A stretch of DNA of 64,000 nt from Anisus vortex (GCA_949126835.1 OX421509.1:7896911-7960910); one strand, 5' to 3'; shown: positions 1 to 11,475, counted from the first letter of the stretch. Program-made: numbers and translations. The notes: generated by a model from the sequence alone, not told the origin.

Positions 1-199
1 AAGTTGATAGTATTTCCTATCGATTCGAAGAAGTATAGACTATTTTTAAATAGCATCTTTAACCTATTAAATTATCTTTAAATATTTCATTAAAATTACC
101 GATCTACTGTTTTATCCATCTGTCAATGTTTGTATGTATCCATCTATTTTTGTATCTAACAAGCTAGTAACTACTTATTCATACATCCATCTATCTCGT

Positions 200-1040
200 T
201 ATAAATATATATACAATCTAAATTGCAATCCAGATAATTTCGATCTCATCAGATAATTTCTATATCTCCAGCTAATTTCTATCCATCCAGACAATTTATA
301 TCCCCAAGATAATTTCTATCCATCCAGATAATTTCTATCTATCCAGATAATTTTTATCCATCCAGATAATTTCTATCTATATAAATAATTTCTATCCATT
401 CAGATCATTTCTATCCATTCATATAATTATATCCACCCAGAAAATTTCTATATCTTCAGATAATTTCTACATATCCAGATAATTCCTATCCAGCCATTTA
501 ATTTCTTTCCATCCAGATAATTTCAATCCAGCCAGATAATTTCAATCCAGCCAAATAATTTCTATCTATTGAGATAATTTCTATTTATCGAGATAATTTC
601 GATCTCTCCAGATAATTTCGATCTCTCCAGATAAATTATATCCATCCAGATAATTTCTATCCACCAAGATAATTTCTATCCACTCGGATAATTTCTATCG
701 ATCCAGATAATTTCGATCTCTCCAGATAATTTATATCTATTTAGAAAATTTCTATCTATCCAGATGCTTTCTATCTATCTAGATAATTTGTATCTCTTCA
801 GATAATTTCAATCTATCCAAATAATTTCTATCCATCCAGATAATTTCAATCCAGTTAGATAATTTCTATCTATCCAGATAATTTCTAAGTCTACAGATAG
901 CTTCTATCTCTCCAGATAATTTCTATATGTCCATATAATTTCTACCTCTTCAGATAATTTCTACATCTCCAGATAATTTCTATCTGTCCAGATAATTTCT
1001 ATCCATCGAGATAATTTCTATCTATCCGTTTAATTATCTC
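200..1040. repeat. Decayed ~19 bp minisatellite (CCAGATAATTTCTATCTAT-like)
   Basis: About forty imperfect head-to-tail copies of a unit reading roughly CCAGATAATTTCTATCTAT fill this interval. Variants such as CGATCTCT and CCATCCA replace the second half of the unit. Unit length drifts between 18 and 20 bases, so the array looks old. No coding potential is seen. Confidence 0.9.
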
Positions 1041-1590
1041 TTCACCTTCTGGCAAGACAGGGAAAAGTACAACCGCATAAAACCACGTACCAGCCATGGC
1101 AGAAAACAGATAAAAAGTACGGGTCTAATTGGCCGTCAGTAGGATATTCAACTTCGAGTCACTGTTTGATTGGCCAACAACGGCACGTGACAAATCCACT
1201 AACACGCGGGCGAAGCCCAAGCCACGTGATACCAAAAGGAGGCCGGAAGCGGTTCCGGACTTACGGGTATAGACTAGTTTGGCATGGATTACGGAAAAGG
1301 GAAAAGAAGTCAAAAAATAAAATAAAAATCCTTAGACGTTGGTAGTTGACTTAAGGTCAGCCAAGGTCAGCGTCTCCTCTCACCCCCCCTCCCATTACTT
1401 CCGTTGTACTTTCTGTGTTGTTTTTTTGTCATATTATTTCTTGACAATTTGAGCGGAATAAACACCAAGCTTATTTCCTTACAGTGGAAATCAATGGCAT
1501 AACTGTGACTTTCTGGACATAACGACTCTTTACAGTTCTATGAAGATTCTGTTCTTTTTTTTTCTTTATTTATTAGTGATACCAGATGCA
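1041..1590. other. Unassigned sequence, no gene seen
   Basis: Mixed-composition sequence with a short GC-richer stretch (about 1130-1280) and a C-rich run near 1381. A 62-codon minus frame exists here, but it has no recognisable domain. I see no repeat family shared with the rest of the window. Confidence 0.5.
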
Positions 1591-2045
1591 ATTAGGAATC
1601 CAGACGACATGTCAGGAACCCAGATCCCGTGAAAAGTCAGATCCCATCAAGATCCCAGACATCATTGAGATACTAGATATTTAGTCCATTTAGACCCTAG
1701 GTCACACCAAGAGCCTCAATTAAACCAAGATCCTAGGTCAAATCAAGATCTTAGATATCATCAAGATCCTATGTCACATCATGATCTTAGATTCCATCAA
1801 GATCCTATATCACACCAAGATCTTCAATTAAATTATATCATATTTCACATCAATATCATAGGTCACACCATGATCCTCAATTAAATCAAGATCCTAGATC
1901 ACATCAAGATCCTCAATTAAATCAAGATCCTAGATCACACCAAGATCCTCAATTAAATCAAGATCCTAGATCACATCAAGATTCTAGGTCCAATCAAGAT
2001 CATACGTCACATCAAGAACCTAGAACTCATAAGATCCTAGATTTC
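1591..2045. repeat. Decayed minisatellite (ATCAAGATCCTAGATCAC-like)
   Basis: Degenerate tandem units built on ATCAAGATCCTAGATCAC, alternating with an AAGATCCTCAATTAA variant. The clearest block is 1860-1985, where a longer composite unit repeats three times. Edges fade into single-copy AT-rich DNA. Confidence 0.85.
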
Positions 2046-2565
2046 AGCATGCGACGGGAAATTCATTTTTGTAAAAAATAAAACTAACCCCCCAAAAAAC
2101 GCATTTTTTTCAAAGTTTATATTTTGTTTCACATTACGAAGTGACAATCACAGAGGAAAAAAAAGGAGTTTTTTTTTTATTACCGTTAACAATCAAGTTT
2201 CTTGTTTTTAAAAAAATGTGTTACGTGTTAATAGGGGTCAGTCCCATAATGTTTTAATTAAGTTTTTTTTATTTGGGCCTTCTGCCTCGTCCCTAATTTA
2301 GACATTTTTAAATTGCGGACACATTAGATTTTTTTTTCTTGATTGTCTTTTGCGGAAGAAAGTTTTAGATCTGTGTAGAGAGAAGTGCCTACATAAATAC
2401 TTGTATGACATTTTAACCAGAAATAGGTCTTTTTTTCTAGGACTAAAACAACATTAAGTTTGCATGGAACCATTTTAGTTTTTATTTCTAAACAGAGTAC
2501 AAAGGAGCAAACAGCATCTATGCAGCCTGTTTCTCGGAACAGTAGGGACGAAAATAAAAAGGAAA
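2046..2565. other. Unassigned AT-rich sequence
   Basis: Homopolymer-rich (poly-A and poly-T) non-coding sequence. A 97-codon minus frame overlaps it at 2324-2617, but it runs into a SINE and has no domain, so it is not called as a gene. Confidence 0.5.
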
Positions 2566-2995
2566 GTATCCCGTTTGGACCAAAGTGATCCTTAGTGGCC
2601 GGCAGGGGCGAAGCCACAGGGGGGGCTGAGGGGGGCTAAGCCCCCCCTGGAATTAAAAAAAAAATATTTTTTTCAACTGATTTTTTAAAAATATGCACTA
2701 AATTTGCTAAAAATTTGGTAAATCTTTGTCACGCGAAAGTTTAGCCCCCCCCTGGTATTTGGTAAATATTTGTTTAGCCCCCCCTGGAAAAAAATTCTGG
2801 CTTCGCCCCTGGTGGCCGGTGAAGTTGCGTTCACCAGTTTCTTTGGCTACGGCATCCTATGGGATGGTATGGCCAGCACAATGCCCAGCCGAATTTTTTT
2901 TTTGCCCCAACGTACGTCATCAGTGCTGGTTGGACTCAGGGACGCCCTTCATAGACATCACCGGGGTCCAAAGCCATAGACATTCGGTACGCCAT
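2566..2995 (-). mobile_element. SINE-A copy, split by a hAT MITE
   Basis: The minus strand carries the tRNA-derived SINE that occurs 14 times in the window. Its 3' part (the 'ggaccaaagtgatcc' region, 2575-2602) is separated from the rest (2812-2995) by the miniature element at 2603-2811. The joined flanks follow the order seen in uninterrupted copies, so the SINE was present before the MITE landed. Confidence 0.85.
2603..2811. mobile_element. hAT-like MITE (family hAT-A), copy 1
   Basis: A 209 bp element begins CAGGGGCGAAGCCA and ends with its inverse TGGCTTCGCCCCTG. It is flanked by a perfect 8 bp direct repeat GTGGCCGG at 2595-2602 and 2812-2819, the target-duplication length of hAT transposons. 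The interior is G/C-homopolymer plus AT-rich sequence with no open frame, so it is non-autonomous. A sister copy lies at 5331-5559. Confidence 0.93.
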
Positions 2996-2999
2996 TAGG

Positions 3000-3880
3000 A
3001 CGCGTTTTTATTTAAAGATACTAAAATCGGGTTTAAATACAACAAGATGTACGCTTAGGTGTGAAACATATTGTTAAAGGTCTATCACATGACTGCAGAC
3101 AACGAATGATATTCAGACTCGAACACCGGAAGAAAACCAGAAGCCATTTTGTTTTGTTTTTTTTTTCATTTCGGAGCGTCGACAGCGACATCATCGTGGG
3201 GATAGTGTCCTTGCTGGGGGGAGAAGGGCGTGGCGGGGGGTTGTGGACTGGGGAGGGTGGTAGGGGAGAGGGGGAATCTCTCACGACATTCGAATTATCG
3301 CGCCGCCGTAAACAAATTCCGAGGTGCGGAAATTACCGCAGGTAATAACTTCCGGTGGGAAAGCCGGGTCGGAAGAAGGGAGCGCGCCAGGGTGAGAGAC
3401 AGGTCCCCACGTGTGGCGCCTCTTGATAGAAACATTGTAGGTCTGCGGCGTCGCATCCGGGGAGAAGAAATTGTTATTGAAATGGCTGGAGCGGGTAAAC
3501 GTAGCACGAGGGGAAGCGAGCGATGATGGCGGGGGGGGGGGGGGGCAAAGGGGCGTAGAGTAGGAGAGAAAAGTAAAAAAAACTATTACTAACCGTGACA
3601 TAGGGGGAAGCAATCGATTGCGGCGGTACACATAGTGACTTCAATACTTAGTCGCTGAATTGACGAGCTGGGGGCTTGAGTGTGTGTGTGTGGGGGGGGG
3701 GGGAGGAGGTATAGACTCTGCCTACCATTTTTCACTTGAACCACCTCGGTCCTCGATTACTTCCCCTCCCCCTCTCCACGCCATACTTTTCATTTCCTCT
3801 TTTTTCATTTATGTCTTCTTTACCAATACAATTATTCCCCCTCTCTCTCTTCCCGGTCTCACTCATGGGACAACAACGAG
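3000..3880. other. G/C-rich low-complexity stretch, no gene seen
   Basis: Relatively CpG- and G-rich sequence with long G runs (3531-3545, 3691-3703), then C/T-rich sequence. Several overlapping open frames of 70-130 codons on both strands reflect the biased composition, not conserved proteins. A CpG-rich promoter cannot be excluded, but nothing decides it. Confidence 0.4.
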
Positions 3881-3896
3881 AGACAGGGAAAGAAAG

Positions 3897-4008
3897 AGAG
3901 AGAGAGAGAGAGACAGACAGAGAGAGACAGAGAGAGACAGAGAGAGACAGAGAGAGACAGAGAGAGACAGAGAGAGACAGAGAGAGACAGAGAGAGACAG
4001 AGAGAGAG
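3897..4008. repeat. AGAGAGACAG 10 bp tandem repeat
   Basis: A (GA)n run passes into about ten near-perfect copies of AGAGAGACAG. Read through, it gives an Arg/Glu-rich peptide (RQRETERD) in several frames, which explains the apparent open frame at 3660-4052. Confidence 0.95.
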
Positions 4009-4083
4009 TAACGATCTTAATGTTAGAAGATCAATACAATAGGCAACGTTAGATAACGGAACAGGTCTTAGCCGTCTTACACT

Positions 4084-4208
4084 CAGTGCGTGATTGTGTA
4101 TAGAACTTTAGTACTGTGTACTTAGTGCATGATTGTGTATAGAACTATAGTACTGTGTACTTAGTGCATGATTGTGTATAGAACTATAGTACTGTGTACT
4201 TAGTGCAT
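4084..4208. repeat. 39 bp tandem repeat, about three copies
   Basis: The 39 bp unit starts TGATTGTGTATAGAAC and ends TTAGTGCA. It is repeated about three times with one or two substitutions between copies, indicating a recent local expansion. Confidence 0.9.
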
Positions 4209-4297
4209 GTACTTCTATTGTTCTAGTTCTCTATTCTTAAACATCCACTTTTTTCTGTTTTGTACTATACACATATAATCTGAACGTATGTCTTAAT

Positions 4298-4553
4298 AAA
4301 GACTATAATAAGATGGACCGCTTGCTTTAATATTTCTGCTATTCGATGACTCGTATGACTTCTTTTCGGAATTCCCGATTCCCTTTCGTACTGTGCACTT
4401 CCGTTTTATTAATTCGCTATGATTTTCTTAATAAAAAATTAAATTCGAAAGTTGTATACAGCGGAAACATTTAGGCAAACGTAGGAGCGAAGAAGTCATT
4501 TAATACAACTAAGCTGCAAAGTAGCTCAAGCGGTCCATCTTATTATAGTCTTT
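4298..4553. mobile_element. 256 bp MITE with 27 bp perfect inverted repeats (family MITE-T)
   Basis: The first 27 bases (beginning AAAGACTATAATAAGATG) are the exact reverse complement of the last 27 bases. The interior is AT-rich with no open frame. Partial copies on the opposite strand occur at 8925-9013 and 31939-32145, so this is a dispersed family. I could not identify a convincing target-site duplication, so the superfamily is unassigned. Confidence 0.9.
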
Positions 4554-4750
4554 GGTTTTATCAAGTCTTAAATATAAATGTCTTCGCTTTTTATTTTAGT
4601 ATATTAATAAGCTTAATGTAAAAAAATCAGAATTTTAGAATTCATTTTATATTTGCATTGGTTTTAAAAGAAAAATTACATTAATTTTCTTTGTGAAGAA
4701 GCTTAGTAAAAAGTCGAAGATTATCGGTGCATTTTGATAGTGGTATTATT
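4554..4750. other. AT-rich spacer
   Basis: Low-complexity AT-rich DNA between the MITE and the next SINE. Nothing further is recognised. Confidence 0.4.
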
Positions 4751-5008
4751 AGTCCCGTCGGACCATGTTGATTTCAGGAGCAGATTAAACAGCACTTATC
4801 AGTTTCAATGGCCACGGCATACTAGGGGATTGTGTGGCCAGAATAGTGTCACTTTGCCTTAACTTTGCCCCAAACTGATGTCATGCACCCATCATAGCTG
4901 GATAGACTCAGGGTTACCCTCCAGTTCTGGAAACAAATTCAAGCCTTAACCAGGATTGGAACCGAGGACTTCGGGTATGACAGCAGAACGCGGCCACCGT
5001 ACCCCAAG
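4751..5008 (-). mobile_element. SINE-A copy
   Basis: The reverse complement matches the full SINE-A consensus: a tRNA-like head with a degenerate box B, a middle with 'AGCTC.GATGGGTA', then 'GTGGCCACAGAAACTGGTGAACG' related sequence and a 3' end 'GGTCCGACGGGA'. It is more diverged than the copies at 12-17 kb. Confidence 0.85.
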
Positions 5009-5322
5009 CATTTTTATAAGCCTAGCATTTTATTTTTCCTGACCCGCTCAAGTAAACCCTTCCATGTTCAAATGCCACTTTGTGAGAAAATAAAACACAC
5101 CAAATAACTCAAAAAAAGCAAACGCTCTAATCGTTATCACTTTCTCCGCGCAAGCTAACTCCATAGCAGACAAGCCACCTGTATTCTAATCTATGAAGAC
5201 CCTTCAGGATTGTATCCCTTGTTGCTATCGGACCAGCGACCCCCAACGGTTACAGCACACCACGCCCTAAATTTTATTCCGCAGTCTACTCCCCACCAAA
5301 TAAATGCAACGGCGGTGTCAAT
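5009..5322. other. Unassigned spacer
   Basis: Single-copy-looking non-coding sequence between a SINE and a hAT-A MITE. No repeat or gene is recognised. Confidence 0.4.
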
Positions 5323-5330
5323 GTAGACTG

Positions 5331-5559
5331 CAGGGGCGAAGCCACAGGGGGGGCTGAGGGGGGCTAAGCCCCCCCCCCCCCTGGAATTTGAAAAAAATAA
5401 TTATTTTCAACTGATTTTTTTAAAATATGCACTAAATTCGCTAAAAATTTGGTAAATCTTTGTCATGCGAAAGTTTAGCCCCCCCCCCCTGGTATTTGGT
5501 AAATATTTGTCACGCGAAAGTTCAGCCCCCTTTGGAAAAAATTTCTGGCTTCGCCCCTG
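5331..5559. mobile_element. hAT-like MITE (family hAT-A), copy 2
   Basis: This 229 bp element has the same 14 bp ends (CAGGGGCGAAGCCA / TGGCTTCGCCCCTG) as the copy at 2603. It has a different, perfect 8 bp target duplication GTAGACTG at 5323-5330 and 5560-5567. The interior matches copy 1 closely; length differences come from C/G homopolymers. Two independent intact duplications establish hAT-type mobility. Confidence 0.94.
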
Positions 5560-5714
5560 GTAGACTGGATGATATAATCTACATAATTCCATTCACGACG
5601 GCTCCGGGATCAATACTAGTTGAGTTTTTTTGTGTTTTTTGTTGTTGCGTTTTTTTAATCGACAATCCTGACGTGGACACTGAAGGAATTATCTCAACTC
5701 TATTCATTTAGACC

Positions 5715-6014
5715 TAACTTCCCTTTAAGGTTGATCAAACATTTAGACCTGTAACATAATATTTGGACACTGTCCGATATTTAGACCTATCAGACATTTA
5801 AATCCGTCAGACATTTAGGTCTATTAGACCTATCAACTATTTAGACCTTTCAGACATTTAGACCTATTAGACATTTAGACTAATTCGTCATTAAGACCTA
5901 ATAGACATTTAATTTAGACCTATTAGCCATTTATGCCTAACAGACATTTAGACATTTCAGACATTTAGACATTTCAGACATTTAGACATTTCAGACATTT
6001 AAACTTATTAGACA
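5715..6014. repeat. Minisatellite CAGACATTTAGACCTAT-like, left arm
   Basis: Imperfect ~17 bp units built on CAGACATTTAGACCTAT. The same array resumes at 7692, so the two TTAA-flanked elements at 6015-7691 sit inside it. Confidence 0.88.
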
Positions 6015-6882
6015 TTAAGGGTAGGGACGGCAGTGAAATTGATCTAAATGCCAAAAAATTCAATATTTAAGTTTTTGCCTAAGTTGTATATAAATTTTAG
6101 TAACATTATTTAAATGTAAAAATTGCATTTGTAAAAGGTATACATCAGAATTTGTATATTATTTTTTTAAACATATTTACACTATAGTAATATAGAAAAT
6201 GAGTTTAATTATATATTAATATACATCAAATTAAAGGTTAACATCTTGTCTTTGTGGGGGAAAAATCTTACAGCAAACCATTAAGAAATAGATGAGAAAA
6301 TTGCATTTTTCAATTTTACTCCCAAATTATTTTTTTCCCAAAATTGTCAGTTTTTCCGTTTTTTCTCAAAATACTACTTTTTCTTCTTCTTTTTGTATTA
6401 ACTTCCTTATTTATGAACCAATCTTTATGAAATTTTTTACATACATTTGTTACATGTTAATAATCATAGTTACAGGATGAATTTTTGATACGAGTTATAG
6501 TTTTCCTTTAATTAAATTTTAATTGTAAAAAATTGCAATTAAATTAATTTTTTTCATATGTCCTACTAAAAAATTAATATAAATTTTATTTATCAATTTA
6601 ACCAAATTTCATCCACAAAGTTTATAAAGATATAGCTTATAAATAATTCCGCCAAATTGCAATACATTATCTTGATAAATAATCAAGTTGATACATTTTT
6701 TATTGCATGGAAAATCGTTAATTAAAAAATCCGAACTGGCAGCCATTCCCATCACAACCATCAGAAATTATTTTTTTAAGGTATGCCTACTCTGACCTGT
6801 TTATACTATCTATATACTAAAAATGGTCATGATGCGTGCACAAATAAAAAAAAGAGCTCTCTACTGGCTCCCCTACCCTTAA
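6015..6882. mobile_element. TTAA-flanked DNA element, copy 1
   Basis: Bounded by TTAA on both sides (6015-6018 and 6879-6882). Outer ends GGGTAGGGACGGCAGT and, inverted, GGGTAGGGGAGCCAGT agree at 13 of 16 positions. The 868 bp AT-rich interior lacks a transposase frame. TTAA duplication is typical of piggyBac-type elements, but the ends lack the usual CCY start, so the superfamily is inference. Confidence 0.72.
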
Positions 6883-7691
6883 GAAGAGGAAGTCCAGTAA
6901 AAATCGACCTAAATGTCTGATAACTCACATTTGTACTTTTTGCCTACTTTTGTATACTGTAACTATTCCCGGATCTAAAACATTCAGTTCGGGAATTGTA
7001 GTAACATTATTTCAATGTGAAAATTGCATTTGAAATGGGTATACATCAGAATTTTTTATTTATTTTGAAAACATATTTACACTACAGTAATATAAAAAAA
7101 GAGTCTAATTCTATATTATAATACATCAAATTAAAGGTTAACATCTTGACTTTTTGTGGAAAAAATCTTACAACAAACCATCAAGAATTAGCTGAAAATA
7201 ATGTTTTTTTACGAAATTTCGTCAAAACATTTTTTTTTTCTAGAATTGTCAGTTTTTCTGTTTGTTTTTTTTTTAAACGTTGTTTTCAGTTCTTATATTC
7301 CGAACTAGTAGTTTATTTTTTTATTAATATTTGTATAACTTTTAAAAAAAATTTTTTCATGATGGCATCACATGACTTAAACAAATTTTTTTATAAATAT
7401 TATTTTTAGACTTAACAAAAAATTTTTTATACAATGTGCACAAATAAGTTCATTTAAGGTAAATTTTATTAAATTCTATTGATAAATAAAAATGTTGTGT
7501 CACGGTTCGTTCAAGTAAAAAATACTAATTGAAAATACAAAATGGCCGCCATCTCCATGACAACCATTTTTTTTTCCAAATTTCTTTGGCTTTTTATAAG
7601 TTTTGTCGTTATTTCTATATATGTTCCAAATATCATACATATTGGATAAGAAATAAAAAAAATGCCTCTCTACTGGACTTTTTCCCCTTAG
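6879..7691. mobile_element. TTAA-flanked DNA element, copy 2, abutting copy 1
   Basis: Shares its left TTAA with the right TTAA of copy 1 and repeats most of that copy's interior in the same order, for example around 6100/7000 and 6735/7541. Inverted ends contain AAGTCCAGTA on both sides. The right TTAA has mutated to TTAG. The pair looks like two related insertions at neighbouring TTAA sites, or a tandem duplication. Confidence 0.68.
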
Positions 7692-7935
7692 ATCAGCCAT
7701 ATAGACCTTAAGCCATTTATGCATATCAGACATTTAGACCTAATAGACATTTATATCTTTCATCCATCCATTTAGACCTCAATAAATCTAAAACTATTAG
7801 TCATTTAGACCTACCAGAAATCTAAAAATATTAGACATTTAGACCTAACGGACACTTCAGACGTAAAAACAGAGTTTTAGACCCACAAAAACATTTCGAC
7901 CAGTCAGGAATTTTAGACCTGTAAATTCAATGTTT
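7692..7935. repeat. Minisatellite CAGACATTTAGACCTAT-like, right arm
   Basis: Continuation of the array at 5715-6014, with the same ~17 bp motif (CATTTAGACC) and similar divergence. Confidence 0.85.
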
Positions 7936-8227
7936 CTTTTTTTTTTTCCCGCCGTCATTATCAGACCGATTTACGTTTTTGTTCGTGAGCACTGATTCGT
8001 GCACCACACAAACTCTCGCTGAACGTGCACTGGCGATGCTATGCACGCACGGTGTACAATCCATCCCCCCACCCCTCCCCCCCCCCCTTCCCCCCACCCC
8101 GAGGCATGTTAGTTAATGTACATAATGGAAGTTTCATTATAAATGAATGAGCACAAAGCATTAACAACGTGTACAAGCAGTACAGTGTAATATATTAAAA
8201 CTAACACGTTCTACTCACGATTTCATA
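7936..8227. other. Unassigned spacer with C-rich run
   Basis: Non-coding sequence with a C-rich low-complexity stretch at about 8063-8100. Nothing recognised. Confidence 0.4.
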
Positions 8228-8350
8228 GATTCAGCACAGCACAACACAGTGTAACGCAGCACAACACAGTGTAACGCAGCACAACACAGTGTAACGCAGT
8301 ACAACACAGTGTAACGCAGCACAACACAGTGTAACGCAGCACAACACAGA
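8228..8350. repeat. 20 bp tandem repeat GTAACGCAGCACAACACA(GT)
   Basis: About six copies of a 20 bp unit reading GTAACGCAGCACAACACAGT. Copies are near identical, so the array is young. The Cys-rich minus frame at 8215-8400 is a by-product. Confidence 0.93.
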
Positions 8351-8924
8351 AGTAATGGTCTCGCAAAGACTGCTAGGGAATTACACGTTAAATCCAACAA
8401 AGTTATCAGTACTTTTAGTTTAACTGTATGTTCTCTTCATTCTGTTCGACTGACCATTCCGTCCACATAGCTACCCTCTCTGACCATTCCGTCCACATAG
8501 CTACCCTCTCTCTCTCGTCATTGGCTCGGCCGTCAAACGCCACCAATCATTCACTTTGCACGTTTTTATACCTTCAAACGCCCCCACCTCTTATTTATGT
8601 TTTAAAAAAAAACTTTAAAAAAAACTAATGTGGCCCGAAACACTTAACACACAAACACGGTCTGACACACACATATGCACACATACATTATTCACAGTTT
8701 AACATGGGCGAAGTCAAAGGGGAACTTAGCTCACTATGAAAGTTTAAAAAAAATAATTTTATAAACAGTTTTTTTTTGCCCTATCTATTCTAATGTTTCT
8801 TACGCTGAAGTTAAGTCCCCCTCCCCATTTGAAAAAAAAAAACAACTGGGGACGCTCCTGCTTAGAATTGATAATAACCCTGAATACATCAACAACGAGT
8901 TACGGCCCCTTGTGTCGCCTTGTG
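8351..8924. other. Spacer with a 30 bp duplication and a possible decayed hAT-A MITE
   Basis: A 30 bp segment starting TGACCATTCCGTCCACATAG is directly duplicated at 8450-8479 and 8480-8509. At 8704-8860 the edges CATGGGCGAAGTCA and GGGGACGCTCCTG resemble eroded hAT-A ends, but no target duplication remains. No gene is seen. Confidence 0.5.
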
Positions 8925-9013
8925 TCGATCGGAAATTCCGAAACTAAGTGCTTCAAGTTATCAAAGAGCAGAGATATTAAAGCAAGCGGTCCATCTTATT
9001 ATAGTCTTTGGTT
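8925..9013 (-). mobile_element. MITE-T fragment (one end)
   Basis: Reverse complement of the left part of the 4298-4553 MITE, ending in the same terminal sequence (CATCTTATTATAGTCTTT). The other end is missing, so the copy is truncated. Confidence 0.82.
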
Positions 9014-9284
9014 TCATACACCATCATACCAAGTTCTAAGTACTTCAATGAAAACTATCTAGTAATTGTATAGATCACAAGAGAGAGAGAGGAGTAGAAG
9101 AATATCATAGTTTAAACCAACAATTATCTGATGGACTCGGTTCGCTCTGGAGACTGGAGGGTTTCCAGCACTAGTTGATCCTCAGGGACTGCATGCTTGG
9201 CGGCCCAAAAGCTCGTGAAGGAATAAGATGTATGATTTCTACAAGTCATGTAAGAGTGGTGGGTGTGTTTCATTGAACCAGATT

Positions 9285-9555
9285 TCTAACCAGGGGTACT
9301 GCGCATTAGAATGACGTACCGAAGGTTTAAGGTTAGAATCCTAGTGAAGACTATGATCTTTTTCCCGACTGGAGGGTGTCCCTGAATCTACCAAGCTCTG
9401 ATGTTTACCTGACATTTGTTGGGGTAAAGTAAAGGCGTCTGCCTGAGACATTGTGCTGCCCTCACAATTGTCTATTATGCCGTGGCCACAGAGACTCGTG
9501 AACGCTGCTACACCGACTTTGTGGATAAGGTTGGTCGACGGGATACTTTTGACTG
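9285..9555 (+). mobile_element. SINE-A copy
   Basis: Near full-length copy with a degenerate tRNA-like head, the middle 'GTTGGGGTAAAGTAAAGGCG', then 'ATGCCGTGGCCACAGAGACT' and the end 'GACGGGATACTTTT'. The box B has decayed (GGTTAGAATCC). Confidence 0.87.
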
Positions 9556-9771
9556 TGGGTAGGTCCCGTTTTTCACCATTTGTTCTCTATTTCTCTCCTT
9601 TATGTATCCCTATCTCCCCTTCCCCGACTATCTCCCCATCGCCTCTCTCTCTCTCTCTTATATTTCTCTCAATTATCTATCAATCCTCTCATCAATCAAT
9701 CATTATATTTTTAATAAAAATATGTATCAATAATACAATCTTTCTATCAAATAGTGTATCTATATGTCAAT

Positions 9772-9773
<2 letters not shown>

Positions 9774-9863
<90 letters not shown>

Positions 9864-9917
9864 CCTATATATATATGTATATATATATATATCTATATAT
9901 ATATATATATATATAAT
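9774..9917. repeat. (AT)n microsatellite
   Basis: About 140 bases of TA dinucleotide repeat, interrupted once by AGGCCT near 9861. It generates the Tyr/Ile-only frames on both strands. Confidence 0.98.
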
Positions 9918-10715
9918 ATGTCTATCATTCAACCCATCCATTTATCTAACTAACTATTTATAAGACTAACACATCATGTAAACGAATTACATTACAGATA
10001 AACGAAGAATTTACATCTCTAATACTTTTACACACCCGTCCATCTATTCGCCTATCCATCTTATTAATCAGCTATCCATCCACCCATCATCCATCGAAAC
10101 ATTTATCCCTTGTATCCTACTATTCATCCCTGCGTCCATCCATCCATCTATCTATCTATCAAGCGAACGATTGATCTATTCATATTTCCATCTAGACGAC
10201 CATCTAAACGTCCATCTATAAATAAATGCATTTATCTAACTACATAGCTTTCTATCTATCCATCTAGCCATTCATGCACCCACAAATCTCACCATCAATC
10301 AATCCAACTATCTACCCATCCCACGCCAATTAATCTAGCCCACGCTCGGGTACACAAATACACAGATAATCCCCCACTAATCCCTTATTAATCCATACAC
10401 TTCCACACAATCCCTGGGACATATAACCTTCACATTGACGCAAATAATTGGCCCAATGTTTTTTCGTTGTTTTTTTTTACATACGAAATTGAATTATTTC
10501 CTTTACCCAACATTTTTCTATCCCAGAGTGCCTTTTATTTCCTAAATCCGTAATATCCAGTATCGATCCCTCCCTCTCTCCCCTCGCCCTATCTACCCTC
10601 GCCCTACAGCTCGTTGTATAACTGCTAACCGAAATCCCCATCAATTATAGCAGTACACGAGATGAGGAGGGGAGGGGGAGAAAGGGGGGAAGAATCGGGT
10701 GGAGGGGAAGGGGGC

Positions 10716-10749
<34 letters not shown>

Positions 10750-11319
10750 ACTCTAAACACTTTTTTCGCCTGGAGTTAAAGAATTGCCCCCCCCCCCCCC
10801 CCCCGTTCTTACCGTTGCACCAAACAGCCAATCAAGGAACTTCAATGGCGTCACGTGACGCAAAGAAAAAATTTTCAAGAATAAAAAAACAAGAAAACAA
10901 AATAAAATAAAATAATAAGGGCCACTGAGATAGCAATATGCCAAAGCAAATAAAGAGGGGCGGAAAAACGTAAAAAAAAACAACACAGAAAGAACAAGAA
11001 ATCTTTCCATTTTCCTGTGTGTGTTTTTATTTGATTTTTCTTCACTTTTGAGAAAACCTTGCTGGGAATGATTTTCAACAGTCTTTTCATACCAAGTCCA
11101 AATAACTACAAGGATTATCAGCGCGGGCTGTTTATAAAATACCATACCATTTTGTTTTAACCATTTGGTGGTTTAAATTCGTAGCTCTTGATGACGAACT
11201 GATATCCGCCATTTTATTTGAACTGCATCTTCTGCTGCCCCCTATTTCTATCATTCGTAATACAATCAGTTTAGGCTTGTTAAGGGCATCAACTGTGTCT
11301 TCGGGTCTACTCAAGATAT
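9918..11319. other. Low-complexity stretch, no gene seen
   Basis: Degenerate CATC/TATC-type short repeats (about 10020-10330), a (GA)n run at 10719-10749, a C run at 10788-10804, then AT-rich DNA. Open frames here (82-130 codons) overlap these simple repeats and have no domain. Confidence 0.5.
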
Positions 11320-11475
11320 GATGGGTAGGCCTACCCAACACTAATTGGGGTAAAGTAAAGGCGGCTTGGTATTTTGTGCTGGCCACACATCCTCTTGTAT
11401 GCCGTGGCTACAGAAACTCGTGAACACTGCTACACCGGCCCTTTGGTCAATTTGGTCCAAATGGATACTTTAATA
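11320..11475 (+). mobile_element. SINE-A, 5'-truncated copy
   Basis: Contains only the body and 3' end, from the 'GATGGGTA' segment through 'AATTTGGTCCAAATGGATACTTT'. The tRNA-like head is absent. Confidence 0.82.

Noticed and set aside
3660..4052. 130-codon Arg/Glu-rich frame
   Set aside because: Composed of the AGAGAGACAG repeat.
8704..8860. Third hAT-A MITE
   Set aside because: Ends only loosely match and there is no target duplication; kept only as a possibility in the spacer entry.
9453..9953. 166-codon frame ending in Tyr-Ile repeats
   Set aside because: Starts inside a SINE and ends in an (AT)n microsatellite.
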